Shown: positions 20,901 to 28,185 of the stretch, piece by piece | Position numbering within the stretch: the stretch's first letter is position 1 | How the letters are laid out: each line of letters starts with the position of its first letter | Source of the DNA: Entamoeba histolytica HM-1:IMSS | Taxonomy: Eukaryota > Evosea > Mastigamoebida > Endamoebidae | Assembly (NCBI RefSeq): GCF_000208925.1 | Contig: NW_001915072.1 | Location: forward strand, 1 to 28,396 | Direction of reading: 5' to 3' | DNA: 28,396 nucleotides | The notes under the pieces: model-generated | What the model saw: only the letters and a program-made list of their open reading frames with translations | Databases searched by the model: none | Told to the model about the DNA's origin: nothing | Made by a program: the position numbers and the translations under genes

Positions 20901-21733
20901 GCAACAATTGAACATTTAGAACGTTTTTCAAATTCATTGATTTTTTCTTTATCAGAAATATCATTAATATTTTCCCATGTACATTCTGTATATGGTAACT
21001 TTTGCCATTTAACTAAATATCTTGTTCGTTCGGTATTTGCAGAAATAATTCGTTCAATTTCTGTATTTTCTATTGGGAAAATATCTTTTTCTTCATCATT
21101 ATTTTTCTTTTGTAAAAATCGTTTTATTTTTTGTTTATTTCCACTCACATTTCCTCCTATTAATAAAAATTGTTCTTCTGATATCCATTCTATATGGAGA
21201 TAACTCAACCCTTTCCATTTAACACAAATTAATTGTTTTCCATCTTCTTGTTTGATAGCTAAAATCTTTTCAAAGACTTTAGAAGCTGAAGGGTTATCTA
21301 TAATACCATTTTCAAATACATTTTCTTTCTTTTTCTTTTTCTCAAATTCAAGATCATAATCTGAATCTTCTTCTTCTTCTATTGATAATGTCGGGATTTT
21401 TCTTTCACTTCTTGAACGTAAAACATAATGTGATTCGGTAGGAACTTCTTCCTCTTCTGAAAAATTTGTTTTTTTCCTTCCTTTGGGTTTCTGAACAGGA
21501 ATTGATGTATGAATTTCATTAAATAATGATGGTAATGCATGTTGTGCATTTCCTCCTGATGATGGTAAAATGCCAGGTCTTATTTTATTTACTGAATTAT
21601 CTAATAATGTAAGTTTTGGTAATTGTTGTGGTACTTGTTTAACTAATGGGTTAATTAATCCTTTACCCAAATGTGTTGCGCTATTAGTGAATGGTAATGA
21701 AGGTAAATTTGAGGCATCAAAAGATTTTGCCAT
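17990..21733 (-). CDS. CHD1-type chromodomain helicase, chromatin remodeller
   Basis: The ATG at 21733 gives 1247 residues; the frame runs two codons further up without an ATG. CHD proteins use ATP to slide and space nucleosomes in the nucleus. Domain order is: a disordered basic N-terminus (1-150), chromodomain 1 (about 152-208), chromodomain 2 (about 220-272), a SNF2 ATPase (about 298-520) with Walker A DEMGLGKT (325-332) and DEAH (438-441), a helicase C lobe (about 622-745) ending in the arginine-finger motif QARCHRIGQ, and a C-terminal region with the CHD1-like helical part around 1000-1150. The double chromodomain plus no PHD fingers points to subfamily I (CHD1/2). In chromodomain 1 the second cage tryptophan of human CHD1 (KWKGW) is Leu (KWKGL), so methyl-lysine reading may be weak, as reported for yeast Chd1. 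The gene is intronless. Confidence 0.95.
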   Translation of the reverse strand: MAKSFDASNLPSLPFTNSATHLGKGLINPLVKQVPQQLPKLTLLDNSVNKIRPGILPSSGGNAQHALPSLFNEIHTSIPVQKPKGRKKTNFSEEEEVPTESHYVLRSRSERKIPTLSIEEEEDSDYDLEFEKKKKKENVFENGIIDNPSASKVFEKILAIKQEDGKQLICVKWKGLSYLHIEWISEEQFLLIGGNVSGNKQKIKRFLQKKNNDEEKDIFPIENTEIERIISANTERTRYLVKWQKLPYTECTWENINDISDKEKINEFEKRSKCSIVAPLPKRVWQKKVESPNYKHGNKLRSYQLEGHNWLVFNWCRGKGCILADEMGLGKTVQVVSFLEHLYSFQKLQGPFLIVVPLSMIEHWHREILEWTDMNVVIYHGSKGNRQLVKYYEWYYKDFQGKLIPGHLKFHVLLTTYEIVISDWEDLSKISWLVTVVDEAHRLKNKDSKLLKALCNIQTNHKVLLTGTPIQNNLGELWTLLNYIEPKTFPSLEEFDHEFNSLDKSAEQVNKLQESIKPFFLRRMKNEVEKSIPPKEETIIEVELTMVQKQYYRALYEKNREFLNKGCVGSNVPNLQNLMMQLRKVCNHPYLIPGVEEKDTAQFPEGSPDYFNQLIRSSGKLVLLDKLLPKLYADHHKVLIFSQLKKVLNIIEKYLKYKGYFYERLDGSIKSEDRQNAIDRFMNPEMNRFIFLLCTRAGGFGINLSEADTVIIFDSDWNPQNDLQAQARCHRIGQKKEVKVYRLVSKNTYERYMFERASMKLGLDQAVLANITTSSDPKDKQQPSKELIESLLRNGAYGAFKDDEESSSKFCEEDIEQILEKRSSKVVWKGGENSLGGSFSTATFQSETGETIDVNDEHFWEKVLPKDRNVSQLTKIFNDVFGGRAGRTSQARRNSWILNEKEQYLKDVNDFAKQIIEEYESKGKISPDRDGLVSLIETILTVKSYFEEDEVNTLEEELEQLKVTRHRRTTLSRMVSTDIEMDEDENEESLTKKKKVKKEELSIETKINWYNSVINYGRVNWMILRDRARISEDCQQDELRILTIRFLKNCIAACDINGIEKKYFVKLLLAFHDVKRKRRGKDEEINDEHHYTLEPEYSFITNDVKSWAVKLKYINRLCSLFIHTDTVIGALVDIPNQNCNFPELKKWWNDECNKDLVIGVYKYGFSSSEYLQQDQKLCFVELMKDDDDEDKLEKESDEPGDNKIVIKIPKEFPSNKDLDKQAKTIIAWLDKFIKKQKKEHAYDEEQE

Positions 21734-21837
21734 TTTCAAATAGCTATTTAAATTATCAATTCTCAGTTTTTTTCAAATTTTTGCTTTTTTCTTTTTAGTA
21801 TTGCTTTTTACCAATAAAAATTTTTAAAACTTCTAAA

Positions 21838-21845
21838 AAACCCTG
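21838..21845 (+). promoter_or_regulatory. AAACCCTG word between the CHD1-type and cornichon genes
   Basis: AAACCCTG lies in the 298-bp divergent gap, 105 bp before the CHD1-type ATG on the opposite strand and about 190 bp before the cornichon ATG. It is followed at 21849 by TGACGTAG. Which gene it would serve is unclear. Confidence 0.3.
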
Positions 21846-21991
21846 TTGATGACGTAGCGTATAACTGAACAAAAAAACAAAAGGAAGAAACAAAAATATG
21901 AAAGATACTAATTTCTATCACTTGAAGCAAAAACTAATGAATTAAACAGCTTTGTGAATAATATGAAAATGTAGAATAAAATTTTAAGATC

Positions 21992-22010
21992 AAGTTCTTG
22001 ATATGAACTT
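21992..22010 (+). promoter_or_regulatory. GAAC element of the cornichon gene, within an inverted repeat
   Basis: AAGTTC (21992-21997) and GAACTT (22005-22010) form a perfect inverted repeat with a 7-bp spacer. The right half contains ATGAACT, close to the Entamoeba GAAC core element, 23-29 nt before the ATG at 22032. The symmetric arrangement may bind a dimer or act in both directions. Confidence 0.5.
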
Positions 22011-22031
22011 AAAAAGATAATTACAATTTGA

Positions 22032-22520
22032 ATGGAAGATTTCTATCATATCATATTTATAGTAACAGCTTTTATTCTTAATTCAATTAATCTTGGAATT
22101 AATTATCATTTTGTGATATCAGGAGAAGAGTTTAAATCACAGTCTATTAGTCCAGTTGATTATTGTAATGAAATAAACCCATTTATTCGTTTAGAAATTA
22201 TTATAAATCTATTAAATTTAATTTGTTATATTATTCCAGGTGATTATATAGAAATTGTATTATGTCTTTGTATTTTCATATATTTTAGTTATTTGTTTGT
22301 TATTCATTTCTTTATTATTAAAGAACATTTAATATACTTACAATTATAAAGATATTATAAAAAGTTTTTGTTTATAAAACCAATTAATGCACAAAGTTAT
22401 TTAGAAAGGAATGAGAATGTTGGATATCAAAAGATAGTTTATTATTTATTATTAATTTTGATATTATTAATAAGATTAATACTCATTTATCTTACTAATT
22501 TTGAAATTAATATTTTCTAA
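22032..22520 (+). CDS. Cornichon/Erv14-family cargo receptor, two exons
   Basis: Joining 22032-22294 and 22352-22520 gives 143 residues, the normal size for cornichon (about 138-144). Read unspliced, the first exon ends after 105 codons and loses the third membrane span. Landmarks are an N-terminal span (about 5-25), the conserved cytosolic block SPVDYCNEINPFI (about 41-53, compare NPIDQCNTLNPLV in the family), a second hydrophobic region (about 60-88), then, from exon 2, a basic linker, KPINAQSYLERNE, and the last span (about 115-135). Cornichons select transmembrane cargo into COPII vesicles leaving the endoplasmic reticulum. The 57-nt intron begins GTTTGT but ends AAAG instead of the usual TAG in this genus. 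The length, the in-frame join and the family alignment all support the splice. Confidence 0.88.
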
Positions 22521-22596
22521 ATTCTCTTGTGTTACTTTTTTGTCTTTCAAAGAAAGAAAACCACAAAATGAATGAAAAATATTACCACTTTGTCGG

Positions 22597-22866
22597 TTAC
22601 ATAAATTCATCTGAATATGGGAATGAAGACATTTTTGCAAGTGTTCTTTCTACATCTACAACAAGAGCTTCAGCTGACTTTGCATCATTTCCTAAATCAA
22701 ACTCTTCCTCTTCTTCATATTCATTATCATCTTCAATGTCATCTGACACATCCATTAATTCAAATTCAATATCTTCAAAATCATCTAATTCATCATTTAT
22801 TTGATAATCACTTTCATTTGCTATTGTTCCAATGAAGAATAATATAAAGAAAACTACAAAAAGCAT
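22597..22866 (-). CDS. Small acidic secreted protein, unknown function
   Basis: Starting at the ATG at 22866 gives 89 residues. Residues 1-17 (MLFVVFFILFFIGTIAN) form a signal peptide, and the rest is strongly acidic (DELDDFEDIEFELMDVSDD and an EEEEEFD run), ending TLAKMSSFPYSDEFM. The frame is open further upstream but without an ATG and with a Lys-rich unlikely sequence. There is no cysteine, no membrane anchor and no retention signal. Acidic low-complexity secreted proteins can bind calcium or basic partners, but no family was recognised. The open frame on the opposite strand over the same bases is only Ser/Leu-rich and is taken as its shadow. It sits head-to-head with Rcl1, 142 bp apart, and its 3' end faces the cornichon 3' end, 76 bp away. 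Confidence 0.7.
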   Translation of the reverse strand: MLFVVFFILFFIGTIANESDYQINDELDDFEDIEFELMDVSDDIEDDNEYEEEEEFDLGNDAKSAEALVVDVERTLAKMSSFPYSDEFM

Positions 22867-22982
22867 GTTAACACTATGATTTTGAAGTTCTTTTTTCCAT
22901 TTTTTTCTTTTTTTCTTTTTATTTTTATTAATAACAAAAATAAAAAATATCACAAAATTAAAATTTTTAAAAATAAGAAATA

Positions 22983-22989
22983 AAACCCT
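22983..22989 (+). promoter_or_regulatory. AAACCCT word just upstream of Rcl1
   Basis: AAACCCT followed by TTTT lies 19 bp before the ATG at 23009, close to the position of AAACCCTGAA before the Cbf5 ATG. Both genes serve ribosome biogenesis. Confidence 0.45.
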
Positions 22990-23008
22990 TTTTACTTATT
23001 TTATATCA

Positions 23009-24082
23009 ATGGCAATTGAATTAAAAGGTGCAAAAGCATTCCGTTATCGTATTGTTTTATCTACTTTACTTGGTCAAACTATTAGGATTACTTCTATTCG
23101 TGAACAAGATAGTAATCCAGGAATAAGAGATTATGAAGTAGATTTTTTAAAATTAGTGTCTGAAGTTACTAGTGGAGCACAGATTGACATAGGTAAAGAT
23201 GGTACTTCAATTTTATATAAACCAGGGATTGTAAATGGTGGTAATTTTCAACATACATGTAATAATGGAAGGTCATTAGGTTATTACGTTGTTCCATTAT
23301 TACTTATTCTTCCTTTTGGTAAAGGAAGTACAACAATTACATTAAATGGAATTACTAATGGAAATGATGATCTTTCAATTGATCTTATTCGTTCAACAAC
23401 AATTCCTTTAATCCAAAAGTTTGGAATAGAAGAAGATATGCTTAACGTTAAAGTTATTAAACGAGGTGCTCCTCCTGTTGGAGATGGTGAAGTTGTTATT
23501 AATTCTTCAATTATCAAACAATTAAATCCAATTAATTTAACAGAACAAGGATTAGTACGTTCTATTCGTGGTGTTGCATATTCAACAAAAACATCACCCC
23601 AAATGAGTAATCGTATGGGAGAAGCTTCAAAAGGTATTTTAAGTCAATACCTTCAAGATGTATATATTACTACAGACCATTGGAAAGGTAAAGAAGCTGG
23701 TACTTCTCCTGGATATGGTGTTATATTAACTGCCAGTACAACAAATGGTAATATTATTTCAACTGAATTATTTGGTGAAGCTGGTAATGTCCCAGAAGAT
23801 ATTGGTCAGAAAGTAGCTTGTGGGTTATTAAGAGAGATTGAAACAGGAGGATGTATTGATTCTATGCATCAACCTTGGTTATTTATTTTAATGACGTTAT
23901 GTTCTGAAGATGTAAGTAAATTAAGGTGTGGTGATTTAACAGCACAAGCAGTAGAATGTTTGAGAACTATTAAAGCATTAACAGGAGTTACCTTTCAAGC
24001 TCAATGGGATGAAAAAACAAAGACATCATTGTTAAGTTGTATTGGAATTGGATTTTGCAATTTGTCTAGAAAAATTCATTAA
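23009..24082 (+). CDS. RCL1: Rcl1, RNA 3'-terminal phosphate cyclase-like, 18S rRNA maturation
   Basis: The 357-residue protein spans the full RNA cyclase fold: N-terminal repeats around LKGAKAFRYRIVLSTLLGQ, the insert domain, GRSLGYYVVPLLLILPFG (about 91-109), the block VRSIRGVAYSTKTSPQMSNR (about 184-203), and SPGYGVILTASTTNG (about 235). Near the C-terminus, where true cyclases have the catalytic histidine of the HLLTN-type motif, this protein has LRCGDLTAQAVECLR, which marks it as the non-catalytic Rcl1 branch. Rcl1 acts with the GTPase Bms1 in the nucleolar small-subunit processome and is tied to cleavage at site A2 of pre-rRNA. It is intronless and about the length of yeast Rcl1 (367). 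Its position next to the AAACCCT word links its regulation to that of Cbf5, by inference. Confidence 0.93.
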   Translation: MAIELKGAKAFRYRIVLSTLLGQTIRITSIREQDSNPGIRDYEVDFLKLVSEVTSGAQIDIGKDGTSILYKPGIVNGGNFQHTCNNGRSLGYYVVPLLLILPFGKGSTTITLNGITNGNDDLSIDLIRSTTIPLIQKFGIEEDMLNVKVIKRGAPPVGDGEVVINSSIIKQLNPINLTEQGLVRSIRGVAYSTKTSPQMSNRMGEASKGILSQYLQDVYITTDHWKGKEAGTSPGYGVILTASTTNGNIISTELFGEAGNVPEDIGQKVACGLLREIETGGCIDSMHQPWLFILMTLCSEDVSKLRCGDLTAQAVECLRTIKALTGVTFQAQWDEKTKTSLLSCIGIGFCNLSRKIH

Positions 24083-24254
24083 TAACTAAACAAATAATAA
24101 ATATCATTCGAAGGAATAAGAAGAATACAAACTAAATTTGATTGATTTTTTAATTAGTTAAAAATAATTATTTTTTAATTTATCAATTTTTTGTAAATTA
24201 ATTTTTTCATGAAGTTTAATTTAAGACTAAAATATATTTCAGTGTTAAACAGCA

Positions 24255-26024
24255 ATGAAAGTATTTCATGAAAGACTTTTATGTTTTAGAGAGAAAATGA
24301 AAGAAAAAGGAATTACTCATTATTTTTCTAAATTATCTGATCCTCATATGACTGAATATGTTCATCCATATTATAAACACATTGAATGGTTATGTGGATT
24401 TACTGGATCAAATGCGACAATTGTTGTTAGTCATGATGTAGCTGCTTTATGGACAGATGCTCGATATTATATTCAAGCTGAAAAGGAATTACCAAAAGAA
24501 TGGACATTAATGAGACAAAGTGATTTAGGTACAATCACACCGACTCAATTTATTTTAAATGATGGAAATGAATTTCTTGTTGGTTTTAATCCATTGATTA
24601 CTTCTTTTCCAATGCTTGGTCAGATGTTTGATAATGATAATAATAAGTTGTTAGAGTTTGATATTTTTAATGAACTTCAACAACAAGAATTAGTATTGGC
24701 AAAAGTAGAAGAATTTACTGCTTCTGGTTTAACAGTTAAAGAAAAATTAGAATTAGTTAGAAATGAATATCATTTAGGTACTTTAATATTAACAGCATTA
24801 GATGATATTGCTTGGTTATTTAATATTAGAGGAACTGATATTCCTTTTTCACCTGTAGCGTATGCATATGCTATCTTAAATCCTAATGGATCTTTCTTGT
24901 TTACTGGAAATGAACTTGAGACAAAAGAAATTCAAGAATTTAAACAATTAAAAGAAGCAGGTGTAATTGTATTACCTTATAATAGTTTCTTTCAGTTATT
25001 AGAAAAATTTATGTTTGGACCAACCATTTATTATTCTGAGCCATTTACTAATCTTGAATTATTAGACCGTATTTATGACTATGAAGAAGGTGCAGAATTA
25101 ATACAAAAATTGGACTTTATTCAAATAACAAAGTCTATTCGTTCACCTAAAGAAATTGAAAATATGAAACAACTTCATATAATTGATAGTATTGCTCTTT
25201 GCAAGTTTTTTGCAACAATGGAAAGTAAAAAGGGTACTCAAATGACTGAATGGGATGCTTGTGAATTACTAGAAGAAGTTAGAAGTAAGAATTATCAATT
25301 GTATAATGGTCCAAGTTTTGAGTCAATAATTGCTACTGGTGCTAATGCGGCTATAATTCACTATGGCCCAACAAAAGAAAAGAGTAGTATTATTGATTGG
25401 AACAAATCATTATTATGTGATATTGGTTCCCAATATAAAGAAGGATGTACTACTGATGTAACAAGAACTGTTCATTATGGAGAACCTGATTCCAAAGTTA
25501 AAGAATGTTATACTAGAGTTTTACAAGGACATATTGATCTTCATAATAAAATCTTTACAAAAGATACTAAAATAAAAGATTTAGATCATTTTGCACGAGA
25601 CCCAATTATTGCAGGAAATCCTCAATGGAATTATCGACATGGAACAGGGCATGGAGTTGGATATTATTTACTTGTTCACGAATGCCCACCTCATTTCAAC
25701 AATGATTTTCCATTTCAAGTTGGTATGACAACAAGTATTGAACCAGGAATTTATATTGAAAATGAATTTGGAATAAGAATTGAAAATGTTGTTGTGGTTG
25801 TTGAAGAAGATCAAAACCATTTAAAATTTGAACCATTTACATTAGTTCCTTATTGTAGTCGATTAATAGATATTTCATTATTAACAAAAGAAGAAAAGAT
25901 ATGGTTAAATAAGTTTAATGCTTCTATAAGATCAAAAATTTTACCTCAAATTAAAGATGAATTAACTCAAAAATGGATAATTGAAAATACTCCAATATAT
26001 GAATTAAAAGAATATGAAAATTAA
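24255..26024 (+). CDS. Xaa-Pro aminopeptidase P (M24B metallopeptidase)
   Basis: This enzyme removes an N-terminal residue that precedes proline, using two metal ions (usually manganese), most likely in the cytosol because no signal peptide is seen. The 589 residues carry two creatinase-like N-terminal domains (about 1-140 with WLCGFTGSNATIVV, and about 150-300 with LDDIAWLFNIRGTDIPFSPV) and a C-terminal pita-bread catalytic domain (about 305-530). The metal ligands can be placed at D389 (CDIGSQY), D401 (TTDVTRT), H466 (GTGHGVG), E496 (SIEPGIY) and E510 (IRIENV), with the catalytic histidine at H475 (LLVHECPP). All are present, so it should be active. The short tail after 530 matches the eukaryotic XPNPEP1 type. 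The gene is intronless. Its stop is one base from the stop of the convergent HAD gene. Confidence 0.96.
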   Translation: MKVFHERLLCFREKMKEKGITHYFSKLSDPHMTEYVHPYYKHIEWLCGFTGSNATIVVSHDVAALWTDARYYIQAEKELPKEWTLMRQSDLGTITPTQFILNDGNEFLVGFNPLITSFPMLGQMFDNDNNKLLEFDIFNELQQQELVLAKVEEFTASGLTVKEKLELVRNEYHLGTLILTALDDIAWLFNIRGTDIPFSPVAYAYAILNPNGSFLFTGNELETKEIQEFKQLKEAGVIVLPYNSFFQLLEKFMFGPTIYYSEPFTNLELLDRIYDYEEGAELIQKLDFIQITKSIRSPKEIENMKQLHIIDSIALCKFFATMESKKGTQMTEWDACELLEEVRSKNYQLYNGPSFESIIATGANAAIIHYGPTKEKSSIIDWNKSLLCDIGSQYKEGCTTDVTRTVHYGEPDSKVKECYTRVLQGHIDLHNKIFTKDTKIKDLDHFARDPIIAGNPQWNYRHGTGHGVGYYLLVHECPPHFNNDFPFQVGMTTSIEPGIYIENEFGIRIENVVVVVEEDQNHLKFEPFTLVPYCSRLIDISLLTKEEKIWLNKFNASIRSKILPQIKDELTQKWIIENTPIYELKEYEN

Positions 26025-26025
26025 T

Positions 26026-26709
26026 TCATTCTTCTTTCTTAGATTCAATAATAAGGTTCTTTAAATCAGTTACAGTTTCACATAAAAAATCACAATGTTC
26101 TTCCATTTCTTCTCTAAGAAATTCATGCCCTTTTCCATATAATGCACCAGCTTTTTTAACTCCAGCATTTTTTGCCATTTCTAAACCTGGAAGTAAATCA
26201 TCAACTACTAAAATATCTTTTTTTTCTAAATGATATTTCTCAAGAACATCAAGAACAGGAAATGCATATGGCTTACATTTCTCAGGTGCTTCTTTATTCC
26301 ATCCATAGACAATATCAGGAACAAATTCTCCATTTGTTTCAGAACGGTAATGTCTTAATATATTTTGTTCATCTGAAAATGATACTACTCCAATAATCCC
26401 TCCTAACCTTCTAAATTCTTTTAACATTTCAATAAAACCAGGAAAGAAATGTGCTGGCTCATGTGTTAAAGTATATTGTCTTGAACTGTTCAATTGTTGT
26501 TGAATTTCATCTTCAGAAAGATGAAGGTCTTCACGGTAATAAGTAAATAAACCTTTATACCATAACATTTTAAACCATTCTTGGTATGTTAGTATATGGT
26601 CATTTGGTCTTGTTTTCATAAATTCTAGATAACAAGGATAATGGATATTAGGGGTTGAATCAACTGAAGTATCATCATGGTCAAGCATGAGGCATTTAAA
26701 CTTTAACAT
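26026..26709 (-). CDS. HAD-superfamily hydrolase, probable phosphatase
   Basis: The 227-residue protein has all four HAD motifs: motif I LDHDDTSVDST with nucleophile D10 and acid/base D12, motif II VVSFSD (S110), motif III lysine K146 (EKCKPYAF), and motif IV VVDDLLPGLEMAKNAG (D170, D171). Between motifs I and II is an alpha-helical cap of about 70 residues, as in beta-phosphoglucomutase or phosphoglycolate phosphatase-like members. In motif I the usual DGT is DDT, with Asp in place of Gly. Substrate cannot be named. There is no signal peptide, so it is probably cytosolic. Its 3' end meets that of aminopeptidase P with one base between stop codons, so the two transcripts must overlap. Confidence 0.88.
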   Translation of the reverse strand: MLKFKCLMLDHDDTSVDSTPNIHYPCYLEFMKTRPNDHILTYQEWFKMLWYKGLFTYYREDLHLSEDEIQQQLNSSRQYTLTHEPAHFFPGFIEMLKEFRRLGGIIGVVSFSDEQNILRHYRSETNGEFVPDIVYGWNKEAPEKCKPYAFPVLDVLEKYHLEKKDILVVDDLLPGLEMAKNAGVKKAGALYGKGHEFLREEMEEHCDFLCETVTDLKNLIIESKKEE

Positions 26710-27603
26710 GGAAGAAAAAAGTCTTAAAGTTCTATTCTTTTCAGTTCACTCCTACAAAAAGACAAATAACAAAAAGTTAATACACTTCAGAAAACATATA
26801 GGCTTTTCTTAAACAACAACATTTTTATCCATAATTCCTTACTGTAAATTAATCCTATTATCATTATCTCTATATTTGTTATTTTTTTAAGGTTTTAAAC
26901 AAAAAAAAAATAATTATTATCAATATTTATATTTTTCTTTTATTCTTTTTATTTCAACAGGAATATTTTAATGATAACAACAATTTTTTGAAGTAACTTT
27001 AATTGTGAAGAATCACATCTTACTAAGTTTCAAAATTTTGTTCATTATCAAATCTTCTTCTGTTTATTGTTAGGTTGATACAAAATGAGTCTGTTTAAAA
27101 AGAGCAAGAAAAATCCAAGTCATTATTAAATACAATATTTTGTAATACCTACAAATAACTAATACCTTTGTGAAAGGTTTTCATATATTTAAGACAAAAC
27201 AATGATACTTTCATTAAAAAACTAACAAAAAGAAATACTACCTAAAAAATAATTTTTAAGGAAATAAAAAAGAATATTTTGTAACAAGGAAGTATGTATT
27301 TCAAAGTAATATTATTTTAGGTTTAGTTTAACAAAAAAAAATAATTTGAAAATAAAATTGAAATTCAAAACACTTCTAAGTAAATATTTTGTTTGCCTCA
27401 TCAATATACACAACCTTTTTTTTCTTTTCCTAAAAAATAAAAATAACTAACATGAGATATGTTAATCATTCATAACCCTTGACTGTGTGAAGTAAAAATT
27501 CACCTACTCCACTGGCTTGAAAATAAAGTTACTTATCATAATTCTTATTTCAAATAGGACAGAGGAATTATTCTTGAATTCTTAATCAGTAGTTTACATT
27601 AAT
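26710..27603. other. 0.9-kb gap between the HAD gene and the right repeat arm
   Basis: Apart from the HAD promoter at its left end, this AT-rich stretch shows A- and T-runs but no credible ORF, RNA gene or repeat. Unlike the left tract (1-3813) it has no strong strand bias, which supports placing the edge of the repeated element at 27604. Confidence 0.6.
26729..26750 (-). promoter_or_regulatory. Two GAAC-type words upstream of the HAD gene
   Basis: On the minus strand AGTGAACT (26750-26743) differs by one base from the Entamoeba GAAC element AATGAACT, and a second word AGAACT lies closer to the start (26734-26729). They are about 34-41 and 20-25 nt before the ATG at 26709. Confidence 0.45.
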
Positions 27604-27672
27604 AAAAGAAAACAAGAAAAGAAAAGACAAAAAGAAGAATAAGAAAGAATAAAAGAAAGATAGAAGAATATT

Positions 27673-27746
27673 TCATAAGACACAATCCTATAGTCATAAG
27701 ACATAAGGGATGGTGAAATGAGATAATCTTCCTGACGTCACTAGTG
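27673..27746 (+). promoter_or_regulatory. Candidate upstream control region, right copy
   Basis: The mirror of the left copy: TCATAAGACA at 27673-27682 and again at 27694-27703, TGACGTCA at 27733-27740 and CACTAGTG at 27739-27746. All lie 100-180 bp before the ATG at 27850. Confidence 0.35.
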
Positions 27747-27849
27747 TGCAATTAAAGATTGTACAGCCGAATAAGTCAGGAATGATAGAAAAGGAGATTT
27801 TGTGAATAAATAGGGGAAGAAAGTTCTAGAAGGAACAAAAAAAAGCAAA

Positions 27850-28185
27850 ATGAATAGAAAGAAAGAGAAGAAAGAAAAGAGAGAGGAAAGGAAAAAAGGA
27901 ATGAAAAGGGAAGAAGAAAAGATAGAGAATATGATAAAAGTAGTCAAGGGGATAATCAAAGAGCAAATACGAGCAATGAAGAGAGGCGGAGAAGAAATCA
28001 GAGGAAGGATTAAAAGAAAACGAGGAGAAGAAAGACGAGAAATTATCAGTTTAGAAGGGGAGACATCTTCATATGAAGAAGAGATGGAAATCGGGGAAAT
28101 AATCAAGAGAGTGTTTGAAGTAAGGAAATTAGAAGAAGAATATTTTGGATTAGAGAAACGATATGAAGCACAAACAGATAAATAA
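27850..28185 (+). CDS. Lys/Glu-rich coiled-coil-like protein, right repeat copy
   Basis: This copy encodes the same 111 residues as the ORF at 4360-4025, with no difference seen. The stop is TAA at 28183-28185. The sequence upstream contains GAATAAATAG (about 27802) and GAAGGAAC (about 27829), weakly like TATA and GAAC elements. Family unknown. Both copies being intact is suggestive but not proof of function, because the whole repeat is identical. Confidence 0.45.
   Translation: MNRKKEKKEKREERKKGMKREEEKIENMIKVVKGIIKEQIRAMKRGGEEIRGRIKRKRGEERREIISLEGETSSYEEEMEIGEIIKRVFEVRKLEEEYFGLEKRYEAQTDK

Noticed and set aside
22529..22804. 91-codon Ser-rich + strand frame, and another + frame at 22617-22835
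   Set aside because: They are the complement of the acidic secreted protein on the minus strand, which has a signal peptide and a better start. Ser/Leu runs are the shadow of Asp/Glu codons.
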